From: JAVBQJ01 sp031549115
Lineage (GTDB): Bacteria; Verrucomicrobiota; Lentisphaeria; Victivallales; Victivallaceae
Direction of reading: 5' to 3'
DNA length: 19,094 bases
Assembly: GCA_031549115.1 (NCBI GenBank)
Contig: JAVBQJ010000009.1
Span: forward strand, 1 to 19,094
Every line of letters begins with the position of its first letter. Position 1 is the stretch's first letter. A program made the position numbers and the translations under genes. A model generated the notes under the pieces. The model searched no databases. It had not been told where the DNA came from and saw only the letters and a program-made list of their open reading frames with translations. Positions 8,874 to 16,181 of the stretch are shown here, piece after piece.

Positions 8874-8902
8874 AAGATACACCCGCAATCCGGCTTTTAC
8901 AA
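8874..8902 (-). promoter_or_regulatory. Candidate nifJ promoter
   Basis: On the minus strand TTGTAA (8897-8902) and TATCTT (8874-8879) are 17 bases apart, each matching four of six consensus positions. It lies about 55 bases upstream of the nifJ start. It is weaker than the other promoters listed here; read-through from the lipoprotein gene, whose stop is only 20 bp upstream of the -35 box, is the alternative. Confidence 0.35.
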
Positions 8903-8922
8903 GCGGCACGGGCGGTTTTGAA

Positions 8923-9351
8923 TCAATAACCGAGCGGCATCGGGCTCGGCGCGGCATTCTGAATGACCGCGGTTCCGGAGACCTCCACCGAACGCATATA
9001 CAGGAAGATCGGAAGGATCATCGAACTGTCGACCGACGAATTCACGTTGATCACCGCGTTCGCGCCCTTCTGCCGCGCCTGGATCATCATCTGGAAAAAC
9101 GCGTTGTCCACCGTCGTGGTATTGGTGAAGATCGCCGTGTAATCCGGCTTGTTGACCGCCCCCGAAAACAACGGAATGAAACCGAACAGGAATACCCCGT
9201 TGATCCGGGAATTGAGGTGCGCCACCGGCGCCGTATTCGCATCCAGCGTCGGATGCATGCCGTTGTATTTCGAAGTCGCGTCGACCGTGCTGCAGCCGCT
9301 CCCCAGCCAGCACAGTGCGCCGATCATTGCCAGTCCGATCATCTTTTTCAT
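8923..9351 (-). CDS. Small lipoprotein, possibly YbjQ/DUF4156-like fold
   Basis: The 142-residue protein has a hydrophobic signal segment ending LGSGCS, with Cys20 as the likely lipidated residue, so it should be membrane-anchored and periplasm-facing. The C-terminal third (GANAVINVNSS ... VEVSGTAV) follows the pattern of small lipoproteins with a YbjQ/DUF4156-type fold; this is a weak resemblance and gives no function. The open frame has an ATG three codons upstream at 9360, but that one directly abuts GGGAG. The ATG at 9351, with AAAGGGAG nine bases away, is preferred. It is codirectional with nifJ, 103 bp upstream of the nifJ start; no terminator is visible between them. Confidence 0.75.
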   Translation of the reverse strand: MKKMIGLAMIGALCWLGSGCSTVDATSKYNGMHPTLDANTAPVAHLNSRINGVFLFGFIPLFSGAVNKPDYTAIFTNTTTVDNAFFQMMIQARQKGANAVINVNSSVDSSMILPIFLYMRSVEVSGTAVIQNAAPSPMPLGY

Positions 9352-9433
9352 TGCCGTCATCTCCCCTTTGCTCGTGATGTTGTTGATGGCGCGTTGTCGG
9401 CGCCGTGATTGGTTTTTTTGTGACTCTTACGCG

Positions 9434-9680
9434 TTTCTTTCGCCGCTGGTGCGGCGCCTCGTGCGCTCTATGTGTAGATTGGATTGTCGCTCACGCTTCC
9501 AATCCGATCTACACCATCGCTCCCTCGGGCAGCTTCCGCTCGCCTCCCGGCTCGCTTGCTTTACTTTCGCCCCTTTCGAGGCGCTGCGCGCCTGGGGCGA
9601 CCAGCAGAATTCACCTGCTGGACCGGTGCCTCCGTATGACGGAGTGCAGACCGCCGCTTCGCGGCTCTATTTGATTTTAT
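9434..9680 (-). repeat. Structured intergenic repeat, copy 2
   Basis: Sense strand is minus, like the regulator gene whose stop codon lies 79 bp away, the gap being A/T-rich. Its elements are CCGC-GAA-GCGG, CTCCGT/ACGGAG, CCAGCAG/CTGCTGG, an outer CGCCCC/GGGGCG enclosing AGGCGC-GCA-GCGCCT, and the long stem at 9473-9513 (arm TGTAGATCGGATTG, one mismatch, apex GC-GTGA-GC). The right end is CGCCGC-ACCA-GCGGCG, followed by GAAAGAAACG instead of the usual AAAAATAGAC. Confidence 0.88.
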
Positions 9681-9758
9681 TCTTTTTATTCTTTTCTTTT
9701 TATTATTTTTTAAGATAGTGCGGGAAGTGGGGTTTGGCAAGTGCGCGCGGGGGTTTTA

Positions 9759-10808
9759 TCAGTACTTTTTCACCGGTGCGCTGCTGCCGCGCAGCACCAG
9801 CGCCGTCGGCACCAAGGTGCGCGCCGGCGGCCGGTTCCCCGCCAACAGCATCCGCAGGTTTTCCACCAGCGCCGCCGCAATTTTGTCGCTGTGTTGGCTG
9901 ACGCTGCTCAAATTCAGATCCTCCGCAATCGCCGTATTGCCGAAGCCGATCACCGAACACGCCTCCGGTATCGCGTGCCCATAGGTCGAACAATAACGCA
10001 CCACCCCCGCCGCAATCGTGTCGTTCCCGCAAAATATCGCCGTCGGCGGCTCGTCCGATGACAATAGCTCCCGCGCCGCATAATACCCCCACTCCCGGCT
10101 CGGCGTCTGCCGTTTGATATACCATGGCGGCATCTGTATGCCATGCCGCGCCAGCACCTCTTCGTACCCCAACCGCCGCAATTCACTGGTCCGGTCGTAC
10201 GTCCCCCCGATATGCGCGATCCGCCGGTGCCCGATCGAATACAAATATTCCACCGCCGCCCGCGCCCCCGACGCGTCGTCCGAAATCACCTGCGGAATCG
10301 CCACCTCGTCGATCCCCAGGTCGAAAAAGATCGCCGGTAGCCGCAGCCGCCGGTAACGTTCGCGGCACGCCGGATTCGGCACCGCAATCAACGCCGCCGC
10401 CGGTATCCCGCTGAGAAAATCCAGAATCGCAATCTCCTTCGCCGTCGCACTCCCGGTGATATGCACCACCGGATGCAGATTCATGGCGCTGAAGCCCGCT
10501 TCCAGTTCGGCGAAAAGTTTGTAGTAGTAGGTTTCATCGTCCGGGAAAATGAAGCCGACAATCCCCGACTTCCCGCCCCCGTCCGGCCGCGGCCCCAGAT
10601 AGTTGCCCCGGCTCGGCTGCTTGTGGATCAGATTGTCCTGCTCCAACACGTGCAATGCCTTGCGCACGGTCAGATGGCTGCAATCGAACAGCTGCGCCAG
10701 CTGCCGCTCCGGCGGCAACGCCTCGCCGCGCTTCAACTGCCGCTCCTCCGCCAGCTTCCGGATCGCTTCCGCCAGCGCAATATACTTTTCCGGCTTTCCC
10801 CGTCCCAC
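9759..10808 (-). CDS. Transcriptional regulator: GntR-type HTH with LacI-type sugar-binding domain
   Basis: The 349-residue protein has a winged-helix GntR domain (about 3-72), with the pattern LPPERQLAQLF, TVRKALHVLE and LIHKQPSRGNYL. A LacI/periplasmic-binding-protein type effector domain follows (about 82-349), with GIVGFIFPD, GHRRIAHIGG, AIFCGNDTIAAGV and SVIGFGNTAIAEDLNLSSVSQH. This matches known GntR-HTH/LacI-effector regulators that respond to sugars. The frame is open to an ATG at 10928, but the GTG at 10808, with AAAGGAG five bases upstream, starts exactly at the domain; the upstream extension would include the gene's own probable promoter. It is divergent from the DUF6786-like gene, so control of that gene set and of itself is the natural guess. 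Effector unknown. Confidence 0.92.
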   Translation of the reverse strand: MGRGKPEKYIALAEAIRKLAEERQLKRGEALPPERQLAQLFDCSHLTVRKALHVLEQDNLIHKQPSRGNYLGPRPDGGGKSGIVGFIFPDDETYYYKLFAELEAGFSAMNLHPVVHITGSATAKEIAILDFLSGIPAAALIAVPNPACRERYRRLRLPAIFFDLGIDEVAIPQVISDDASGARAAVEYLYSIGHRRIAHIGGTYDRTSELRRLGYEEVLARHGIQMPPWYIKRQTPSREWGYYAARELLSSDEPPTAIFCGNDTIAAGVVRYCSTYGHAIPEACSVIGFGNTAIAEDLNLSSVSQHSDKIAAALVENLRMLLAGNRPPARTLVPTALVLRGSSAPVKKY

Positions 10809-10879
10809 GTTTGCTCCTTTGGTGAGATATGTCCCTCGGGGAAGGGAGAAGGGTCCCCGATCGGCTTCTTGTTTTATAT

Positions 10880-10908
10880 AATATATCGTGTGAGCAACAA
10901 AAAAGCAA
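10880..10908 (-). promoter_or_regulatory. Candidate promoter of the regulator gene
   Basis: On the minus strand TTGCTT (10903-10908) and TATATT (10880-10885) are 17 bases apart within an AT-rich patch. The -10 box is good (five of six) and the -35 poor. Transcription from here would start downstream of the ATG at 10928, supporting the GTG start at 10808 with a leader of about 65 bases. Confidence 0.35.
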
Positions 10909-10924
10909 TCGGAGGGAATAAAAA

Positions 10925-10982
10925 ACATAGCGATATAATTATTATTTATTGTTTGCGTTCAGATAAAATAATAGCGCTATGT
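10925..10982. promoter_or_regulatory. Inverted repeats in divergent region, candidate operators
   Basis: ACATAGCG (10925-10932) and its exact complement CGCTATGT (10975-10982) face each other across 42 bases of AT-rich DNA. The right site is part of a perfect 10-bp palindrome ATAGCGCTAT (10971-10980). The half-site CGCTAT recurs at 11033-11038, overlapping the -10 box of the plus-strand promoter. The layout suits a dimeric regulator binding two or three sites, most simply the divergently encoded GntR/LacI-type protein (inference). Confidence 0.45.
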
Positions 10983-11012
10983 TAAAAAGTCGGAAAAATG
11001 TGTTTTGAGGTA

Positions 11013-11041
11013 TTGACTCCGGGAAAATTTTACGCTATACT
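11013..11041 (+). promoter_or_regulatory. Sigma70-type promoter of the plus-strand gene series
   Basis: TTGACT (11013-11018), 17 bases, TATACT (11036-11041). The -10 box is embedded in a perfect 14-bp palindrome, CTATACTAGTATAG (11035-11048), which spans the likely transcription start and could be an operator. The ATG of the DUF6786-like gene follows 26 bases after the -10 box. Confidence 0.75.
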
Positions 11042-11067
11042 AGTATAGGAAAGGGGAAGTACCATAC

Positions 11068-12084
11068 ATGAATAACGGATGGCGTAATTTTATCGATCTT
11101 TCCGCCGGGGTTGTTTCCGATCACGGGAAGGTTTATCTGTCCTGCGGATTGCAGGGGCGGATTTTCGCGGAGCTTGACGGGGAGCTGCTGCATAAACTGG
11201 ACTGCGAACTGGCGGCGCATCCGCATCCGCGGGATTTCAACAATATCGGCGGCAATTCGCTGTGGCCGGCTCCCGAGGGCGGCGCATTCGCGTTCAATTA
11301 CGGTCCGGGTTCCGACGCCTGGGTGGTACAGGAGGGGATCAACCGGGCGTGTCCGGAGTTGTTGGAAGACGGCGCCAGGGGCCGGTTGCGGGCGGCGAAG
11401 GCGATTACACTGGTGAATCATCACGGCACGGCGATGCCGGTGCGCTTCGAGCGGACGGCGGCGGCGCTGCCTTTGGCGGAAACGCTGGCGCGTTACGGGG
11501 TGCGCGGCACCGGGTACCGCAGTGTGGACACGTGGACATTGGAAACGCCGTGCGATCCGGAAGCCGGTGTGATTGCGGCGTGGTCGCTGGAGCAATTTTA
11601 CGGCTCCGACGGGGTGACGGCGTTCGGCCGGGTGGCGGGGGATCCGAAGCGGGCGATCAATGCGGATTTCTATGGGGATCCGTGGCCGCGGCTGGATTTT
11701 TCGGAGCGGCAGTTTGCGTTCCGGCTGGGCGGGGAGGCGCGGTTGCAGATCGGGATCAGCATGGCGGAGGATCCGGAATGGATCGGGGCGTGGCTGCCGG
11801 AGCGGGAGCTGGTGATTCTGCGGCATACGGCGAAGGCGGAGGGGCGGTATATCAATATTGCGGACAATGCGCAGCCGTGCGGAATTTACGGGGCGCAGGA
11901 CCAGTACAGTATTTTCAACGGGGCGACATTGGGGTTCTTCGAGCTGGAGACGATTGCGCCGATGCGGTTGACGCCGGAGGGGAAGGTTTCGGGGAGCGAA
12001 CTGGTATCGGAGACATTGTTCTTCCGCGGGAGCCCCGGGAAACTGAAACAACTGCTGTTGCAAGAGTTCCAAATCATTCTCTAA
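11068..12084 (+). CDS. DUF6786-like protein
   Basis: The 338-residue protein follows the DUF6786 plan along its length: GGNSLWPAPEGGAFAFNYG near residue 61 (family pattern GGEDRFW.GPEGGQFS), PEAGVIAAWSLEQFYGSD in the middle, INADFYGDPWPRL (family INDDYFGKVP.DRL) near 195, and GFFELETIAPM (family FYELE.SSPA) near the end. This recognition is from memory of the family pattern. Such proteins are probably beta-sandwich, mutarotase-like proteins, but no activity is established. No signal peptide is seen, so it is expected in the cytoplasm. The start follows AAGGGGAAG at suitable distance and the promoter at 11013. It is the first gene of a co-oriented series and is separated from the next gene by repeat copy 3. 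Confidence 0.72.
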   Translation: MNNGWRNFIDLSAGVVSDHGKVYLSCGLQGRIFAELDGELLHKLDCELAAHPHPRDFNNIGGNSLWPAPEGGAFAFNYGPGSDAWVVQEGINRACPELLEDGARGRLRAAKAITLVNHHGTAMPVRFERTAAALPLAETLARYGVRGTGYRSVDTWTLETPCDPEAGVIAAWSLEQFYGSDGVTAFGRVAGDPKRAINADFYGDPWPRLDFSERQFAFRLGGEARLQIGISMAEDPEWIGAWLPERELVILRHTAKAEGRYINIADNAQPCGIYGAQDQYSIFNGATLGFFELETIAPMRLTPEGKVSGSELVSETLFFRGSPGKLKQLLLQEFQIIL

Positions 12085-12105
12085 AAAAAGAAAAAAAGAA
12101 TTTTT

Positions 12106-12348
12106 AAAATAGAGCCGCGCAGCGGCGGTTTTGCCCTCCGTCATACGGAGGCACCGGTCCAGCAGGTGAATTCTGCTGGTCGCCCCAGGCGGCATAGCCG
12201 CCTCGAAAGGGGCGAAATCCAGGGAAGCGAGCCGGGAGGCGAGCGCTTCCGCCCGAGGGAGCGATGGTGTAGACTGGATTGGAGGCGTGAGCGACAATCC
12301 AATCTACACATGGAGCGCACGAGGCGCCGCATCGGCGGCGGAAAATGA
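12106..12348 (+). repeat. Structured intergenic repeat, copy 3
   Basis: Begins with AAAATAGAGCCGCG 21 bp behind the DUF6786-like stop codon, after an A-rich tract. Stems: CCGC-GCA-GCGG, CTCCGT/ACGGAG, CCAGCAG/CTGCTGG, CGCCCC/GGGGCG enclosing AGGCGGC-ATA-GCCGCCT, GGAAGCG/CGCTTCC, and the long stem at 12268-12308 (arm TGTAGACTGGATTG with one mismatch, apex GC-GTGA-GC). The right end is CGCCGC-ATCG-GCGGCG followed by GAAAATGAG. A spurious upstream start codon for the next gene arises in this terminus. Confidence 0.9.
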
Positions 12349-12383
12349 GCGACAGGACAGAAAACCTATTCTCAGGAGGGAAT

Positions 12384-13265
12384 ATGAGCGGAATAAGGAC
12401 GGTATTCGGTTTCGACATGGAGACCGACATTGGCAGCTGGACGCCGTGGTATAACGGCTTCCGGCCGGGGACGGAGATGATTCTGAGCGTGCTGAAGAAG
12501 CATGGCATTTATGCCACCTTTTTCTTTACCGCGGATTCGGCGCAGAAGAACCCGGACGTGGTCAAAACGGTGCTTGACGCGGGACACGAGGTCGGGGCGC
12601 ACAGCCTGTTTCATGAAACCATCGGCGATGCGCTGTTCGAGATTCCGGGGATGGTGCCGGTTTTGCCGGAGGAGGTGGAAAACCGTTTGCGGCTGAATAC
12701 GGAGATCATTGAAAAGATCGCGGGGGTGCGGCCGACTTCGTTCCGCTGCCCGCGGCTGTTCGGTTCGACGGCGGTGGTGAATGCGCTGGAGAATCTGGGT
12801 TACAAGTCGGACGCGACCTATCCGATGTATTTCTTCCGTGAGCGGCTGACGCCGTATCATCCGAATCGGAACGATTGGACGCAGGAGGGGGATCTCAAGC
12901 TGGTGGAGCTGCCGAATTTCGCCGACTTGTCGATGGATTCGCAGGATGAGTTCGGGCGGGACATGGACCAGTGGCCGTTGTGGCGGACGGAGAATGCCGA
13001 GGCGGTGATGAAGCACATCCGCGGTTATGCGGGGTATTGTGAAAAGAAGAAAGTGGATCCGTTTATCTGCTTGTATATGCACCCGTGGGAGTTCCATCCG
13101 ATGCCGGAGGGGTTGCTGCATTACGGCGAGGGGGCGGTGCTGCCGGACCCGTTCATCATCAAGAACTGCGGTGCTTACGCGGGCGAACAGCTGGACGTGC
13201 TGATCGACAAGATGAAAGCCTTCGGCTCGGAGTTCTACCGCGCCAGCGACATCGAAGTGGAATAA
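12384..13265 (+). CDS. Polysaccharide deacetylase (NodB-like, carbohydrate esterase 4 superfamily)
   Basis: The 293-residue protein carries the NodB-type metal-dependent deacetylase motifs: GFDMETD at 9-15 (Asp11 as the base-type aspartate, in the D-x-E-x-D form rather than TFDDG), HSLFH at 73-77 (the H-S-x-x-H metal site), RCPRL from Arg121, and MHPWEF with His233 as the late catalytic histidine. It should remove acetyl groups from an N-acetylated sugar or related substrate. No signal peptide is seen, so an intracellular substrate is likely. An in-frame ATG at 12345 falls in the repeat terminus and has no ribosome site; the ATG at 12384 follows AGGAGG four bases away and is chosen. Repeat copies 3 and 4 bracket the gene. 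Confidence 0.88.
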   Translation: MSGIRTVFGFDMETDIGSWTPWYNGFRPGTEMILSVLKKHGIYATFFFTADSAQKNPDVVKTVLDAGHEVGAHSLFHETIGDALFEIPGMVPVLPEEVENRLRLNTEIIEKIAGVRPTSFRCPRLFGSTAVVNALENLGYKSDATYPMYFFRERLTPYHPNRNDWTQEGDLKLVELPNFADLSMDSQDEFGRDMDQWPLWRTENAEAVMKHIRGYAGYCEKKKVDPFICLYMHPWEFHPMPEGLLHYGEGAVLPDPFIIKNCGAYAGEQLDVLIDKMKAFGSEFYRASDIEVE

Positions 13266-13287
13266 AAAATAAAAATTCTTAAAAAAT

Positions 13288-13514
13288 AAAATAGAGCCGC
13301 GCAGCGGCGGTTTTGCACTCCGTCATACGGAGGCGCGGTCCAGCGGCGAATACGCTGGTCGATCCCAAAAGGGATCGAAATCCAGGGAAGCGAGCCGGGA
13401 GGCGAGCGCTTCCGCCCGAGGTAGCGATGGTGTAGATTCGGATTGGAAGCGTGAGCGACAATCCGATCTACACATAGAGCGAACGAGGCGCCGCACCGGC
13501 GGCGAAAAATAGAC
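13288..13514 (+). repeat. Structured intergenic repeat, copy 4
   Basis: Starts 22 bp behind the deacetylase stop codon after an A-rich tract. It differs from copy 3 by compensated changes: CCAGCG/CGCTGG in place of CCAGCAG/CTGCTGG, and GATCCC-AAAA-GGGATC in place of the CGCCCC/GGGGCG compound stem. The long stem is at 13431-13472 with one bulged T and apex GC-GTGA-GC. The right end is CGCCGC-ACCG-GCGGCG followed by AAAAATAGAC. AAAATAGA is thus present at both ends. Confidence 0.9.
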
Positions 13515-13566
13515 GTCAAAAAACAACCGACAACAACCGGAAAACCAACAAACAGGAGAGAAAAAA

Positions 13567-14724
13567 ATGTACGCAATTCCGACATCCGAGTATCTGGAAA
13601 GAATCGCGAAATTTCAGGCGAACATCAAGGCCGCGGGTCTGGATGCCTGCCTGGTGCACGGCAACGAAGCGGACTTCGCGAACGTCCGTTACCTGACCGA
13701 ATACTGGCCGACCTTCGAGGCGGGCGGCGTGTTCGTCCCGGCGGAAGGCGAGCCGGTGCTGTTGATCGGTCCGGAGAGCGAAAACTACGCCAAGGGCCGC
13801 AGCGTGATTCCGAACATCATGAAGTTGATCGAATACCGGGAATCGGCCGAGCCGCAATATCCGGGCATCGCGATCGCGACCTATCCGGACGTGGTCAAAA
13901 AATCGATGGGCAACCGTCCGTTGAAGAAGCTGGGCCTGGTCGGTTACGCGGTGATGACGCTGCCGGTGCTCGACGGCCTGAAGAAGACCCTGCCGGGCGT
14001 CGAATTGATCAAGGCGGACCAGACGCTGCTGCCGTTGCGCTTCGTCAAGAGCGAAAACGAATTGAACTGCATGCGCAAGGCCTTTGAAATCAGCGAACTC
14101 GCGGTCGAAGCGATTCTCAATGAAGTCAAGGTCGGCATGACCGAATTCCAGGTCATCGGCATCGCGCAGCGCGAAATCTACAAGAACGGCGGCGAATACG
14201 AAGGCCACGCGCTGTACTGCTTCAGCGGCCCGCGCACCAACAACGCGATCTGCCGTCCGACCTCGAAGAAGATCCAGGCGCACGAGATCATCCAACTGAA
14301 CATCGGCGCGCGCGTCGGCGGGTATTCCTCCAGCGTCGGGCTGCCGTTCTCGATCGGCGCCCTGCCGGCGGATCAGAAGCGCCTGGTCGAATTCGGCCTG
14401 AAGGCTCACAAGTACACCATCGAGCTGCTGAAGGTCGGCGCCCCGGCCGCCAGCATCGGCAGAGACTACGAAAACTGGGTCAAGGCCGAAGGCTTCGCCG
14501 ACTACCTGCTGTACGGTCCGTGCCATGCGATCGGGATGATGGAAGTCGAACAGCCGTGGCTGGAATCGGTTTCGACCTACGATCTGAAGGAAAACATGAC
14601 CTTCCAGGTCGACACCTTCTTCGCCAGCGACAACTACGGTCTGCGTTGGGAAAACGGTGTCATCATCAAGCCGGGCCACGCCGAAGTGATGTCGAGCAAG
14701 TTCATGAAGGTGGTTGAGCTGTAA
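13567..14724 (+). CDS. M24 (creatinase/aminopeptidase P) family protein lacking several metal ligands
   Basis: The 385-residue protein has the two-domain M24 layout: an N-terminal creatinase-like domain (about 1-150) and a C-terminal pita-bread domain (about 155-385). Where M24 metallopeptidases have five metal ligands (Asp, Asp, His, Glu, Glu), this protein shows Asn245 (QLNIGA), Ser256 (GYSSSVG), His320 (CHAIG), Asp349 (FQVDTFF) and Glu362 (RWENG). The second histidine seven residues after the metal His is a Val. A normal dinuclear metallopeptidase site is therefore unlikely; creatinase, which keeps the fold and works without metal, is a precedent for another activity. The start follows AGGAGA at good distance. 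Codon use is strongly C-ending like that of nifJ, suggesting high expression. Substrate unknown. Confidence 0.85.
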   Translation: MYAIPTSEYLERIAKFQANIKAAGLDACLVHGNEADFANVRYLTEYWPTFEAGGVFVPAEGEPVLLIGPESENYAKGRSVIPNIMKLIEYRESAEPQYPGIAIATYPDVVKKSMGNRPLKKLGLVGYAVMTLPVLDGLKKTLPGVELIKADQTLLPLRFVKSENELNCMRKAFEISELAVEAILNEVKVGMTEFQVIGIAQREIYKNGGEYEGHALYCFSGPRTNNAICRPTSKKIQAHEIIQLNIGARVGGYSSSVGLPFSIGALPADQKRLVEFGLKAHKYTIELLKVGAPAASIGRDYENWVKAEGFADYLLYGPCHAIGMMEVEQPWLESVSTYDLKENMTFQVDTFFASDNYGLRWENGVIIKPGHAEVMSSKFMKVVEL

Positions 14725-14739
14725 TAGGCTAAGGTCCCC

Positions 14740-14795
14740 CGGGGAAAAGGGAAGGGCCCCCTTTTGAGGAAAGGGGCTCCCTTCCCTCTTCCCCG
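14740..14795 (+). terminator. Long imperfect hairpin behind the M24-family gene
   Basis: The arm from CGGGGAAAAGGGAAGGG to CCCTTT (14740-14764) pairs with AAAGGGGC to TCTTCCCCG (14771-14795) with few mismatches, starting 15 bases behind the stop codon. No T-run follows directly; CCTTTTT comes 25 bases later. It may terminate transcription, protect the 3' end, or act with the second hairpin at 14835. A shorter related sequence (CTCGGGGAAGGGAGAAGGG) lies in the leader of the regulator gene near 10838-10856. Confidence 0.5.
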
Positions 14796-14834
14796 AACCC
14801 CTTCTCCTATCCTCCTCAAACCTTTTTAACGTAT

Positions 14835-14867
14835 GATTTCCATCTTTGCGGTGCAAAGATGGAAATC
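14835..14867 (+). other. Perfect 15-bp hairpin upstream of the glycoside hydrolase gene
   Basis: GATTTCCATCTTTGC (14835-14849) and its exact complement GCAAAGATGGAAATC (14853-14867) are separated by GGT only. The hairpin is followed by GGGGGTTTTGAG and lies 52 bp upstream of the chosen start codon. It may be a terminator with a weak T-run, an attenuator, or an operator; the sequence does not decide between these. Confidence 0.7.
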
Positions 14868-14919
14868 GGGGGTTTTGAGAGGGATGGGAATTAATGTTTC
14901 AGGTTTGGCGGAGAGAGGT

Positions 14920-16170
14920 ATGACCGACAACAACAGTGCGCGTTTAAGTGAGTATATCCGTTTGATTCTGCCGAAGGTGGAGAAATCCGCCTCCGGCAGT
15001 TTGCATTATCCGTTCCTGGCGATTTCCTACGGCAAATTTTACGCCGACGCCGTGTTTTCGTGGGATAACTACCATATGGCCATGCGGCTGGCGGCGGCGG
15101 GCAAACCGGAGTATTTCCGTTATCACCTGGACAATCTTTTGGAGTACCAGCGTGAAGACGGCCTGGTGCCCTGTGTGGTGACGGCGGCCGAAGGTCCGTG
15201 GTTTCCCGATCCGGTGTTTCCGGCGCAGCCGTTCGTGCTGCAAGGGGCCTTGCAATACTGGCACCGGAGCGGCGATCCGGAATGGCTCCGCAGCCGCTGG
15301 CCGCAGCTGGTGAAGCATCTGCAATACTGGGAAGCGAACTCCTTCGACGCCGCGTTCGGGCTGTTTTATTGGCCGGCGGGGTGGATGGGCGGATTCGACA
15401 ACGATCCGGCGACGAGTTTTTGCGGGTTGAACGCGGTGATGTCGCCGGACATCAACAGCTGGTTCGTGATGGAATACGATTGTGCCGCGGCGCTGGCCGA
15501 GGCGTTGCATGAGGATGCGGCAACGTACCGGCGGAAGGCCGCACAGTTGCGGACACGGATCAACGAACAGTTGTGGCTGGAGAGCGAGAGCTCCTATGCT
15601 TCGTGGCACCGGGCGAAGAATGTCCCGGTGTTTTCGTGGGGGGATTTGTCGGGCGACCGGACGCTGGGGTATGCGGCGTTCCAGAGTTGTTCGAATCTGA
15701 TTCCGTTGTATGCGCGGGTTGCGCCGGAGGCGCGGGCGCGGCGGATGATTACGCGTTACGTGTTGGCGGAGGAATTTTTCTGGAGTCCGTGGGGGTTGCG
15801 CAGCCTGGCGAAATGCAGCAACTATTACAATAATGCGGTATGGGGCAACCCGCCGCGTTTTGACCGCATGGAGAGCTATACCAACTCGAATTGGCAGGGA
15901 CCGGTGTGGTTTCCGATTTGCTACTTCGGCTTTCACGGGTTACGTTATTATGGCTTCCGGGAGGAGGCGGCGGAGCTGATGCGGCGGACGCAGGCGCTGC
16001 TGTGCAAGTCGTTGGATACGATGGGTTCGTTTGCGGAGAACTACGATGCGGAGGACGGACACCCGTTGTACTGCACGGATTTTGCGTCATGGAACCTGCT
16101 GGCCGACCTGATGCCCGCCGAGCTCGACGGCCCCGCCGTAATGGACCCCGTCTGGAACGCAAAAAAATAA
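14920..16170 (+). CDS. (alpha/alpha)6-barrel glycoside hydrolase, GH63/MGH1/trehalase-like
   Basis: The 416-residue protein has the pattern of the GH37/GH63/mannosylglycerate-hydrolase-like clan. FSWDNYHMAMRL near 46-57 has Trp48-Asp49 in the position of the conserved W-D. LEYQREDGLVPC is an early helix-turn motif. SNWQGPVWFP near 323-332 corresponds to the family's W-x-G-P-x-W signature, and ENYDAEDG from Glu373 to the late acidic motif. Aspartate and glutamate in these places usually provide the acid and base of an inverting hydrolase. No signal peptide is seen, so it probably acts on imported oligosaccharide. The open frame extends upstream through the hairpin at 14835; the ATG at 14920 with GGAG six bases away is preferred, and the ATG at 14884 is the alternative. 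Repeat copy 5 begins 11 bp after the stop. Confidence 0.82.
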   Translation: MTDNNSARLSEYIRLILPKVEKSASGSLHYPFLAISYGKFYADAVFSWDNYHMAMRLAAAGKPEYFRYHLDNLLEYQREDGLVPCVVTAAEGPWFPDPVFPAQPFVLQGALQYWHRSGDPEWLRSRWPQLVKHLQYWEANSFDAAFGLFYWPAGWMGGFDNDPATSFCGLNAVMSPDINSWFVMEYDCAAALAEALHEDAATYRRKAAQLRTRINEQLWLESESSYASWHRAKNVPVFSWGDLSGDRTLGYAAFQSCSNLIPLYARVAPEARARRMITRYVLAEEFFWSPWGLRSLAKCSNYYNNAVWGNPPRFDRMESYTNSNWQGPVWFPICYFGFHGLRYYGFREEAAELMRRTQALLCKSLDTMGSFAENYDAEDGHPLYCTDFASWNLLADLMPAELDGPAVMDPVWNAKK

Positions 16171-16181
16171 AAAAAATAAAA

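Noticed and set aside
12345..12383. Start of the deacetylase at 12345
   Set aside because: That ATG lies in the terminus of repeat copy 3 without a ribosome site, while AGGAGG precedes the ATG at 12384.
13516..14856. Minus-strand open frame opposite the M24-family gene
   Set aside because: Shadow of a gene with strong codon bias; no motif, and no ribosome site of note.
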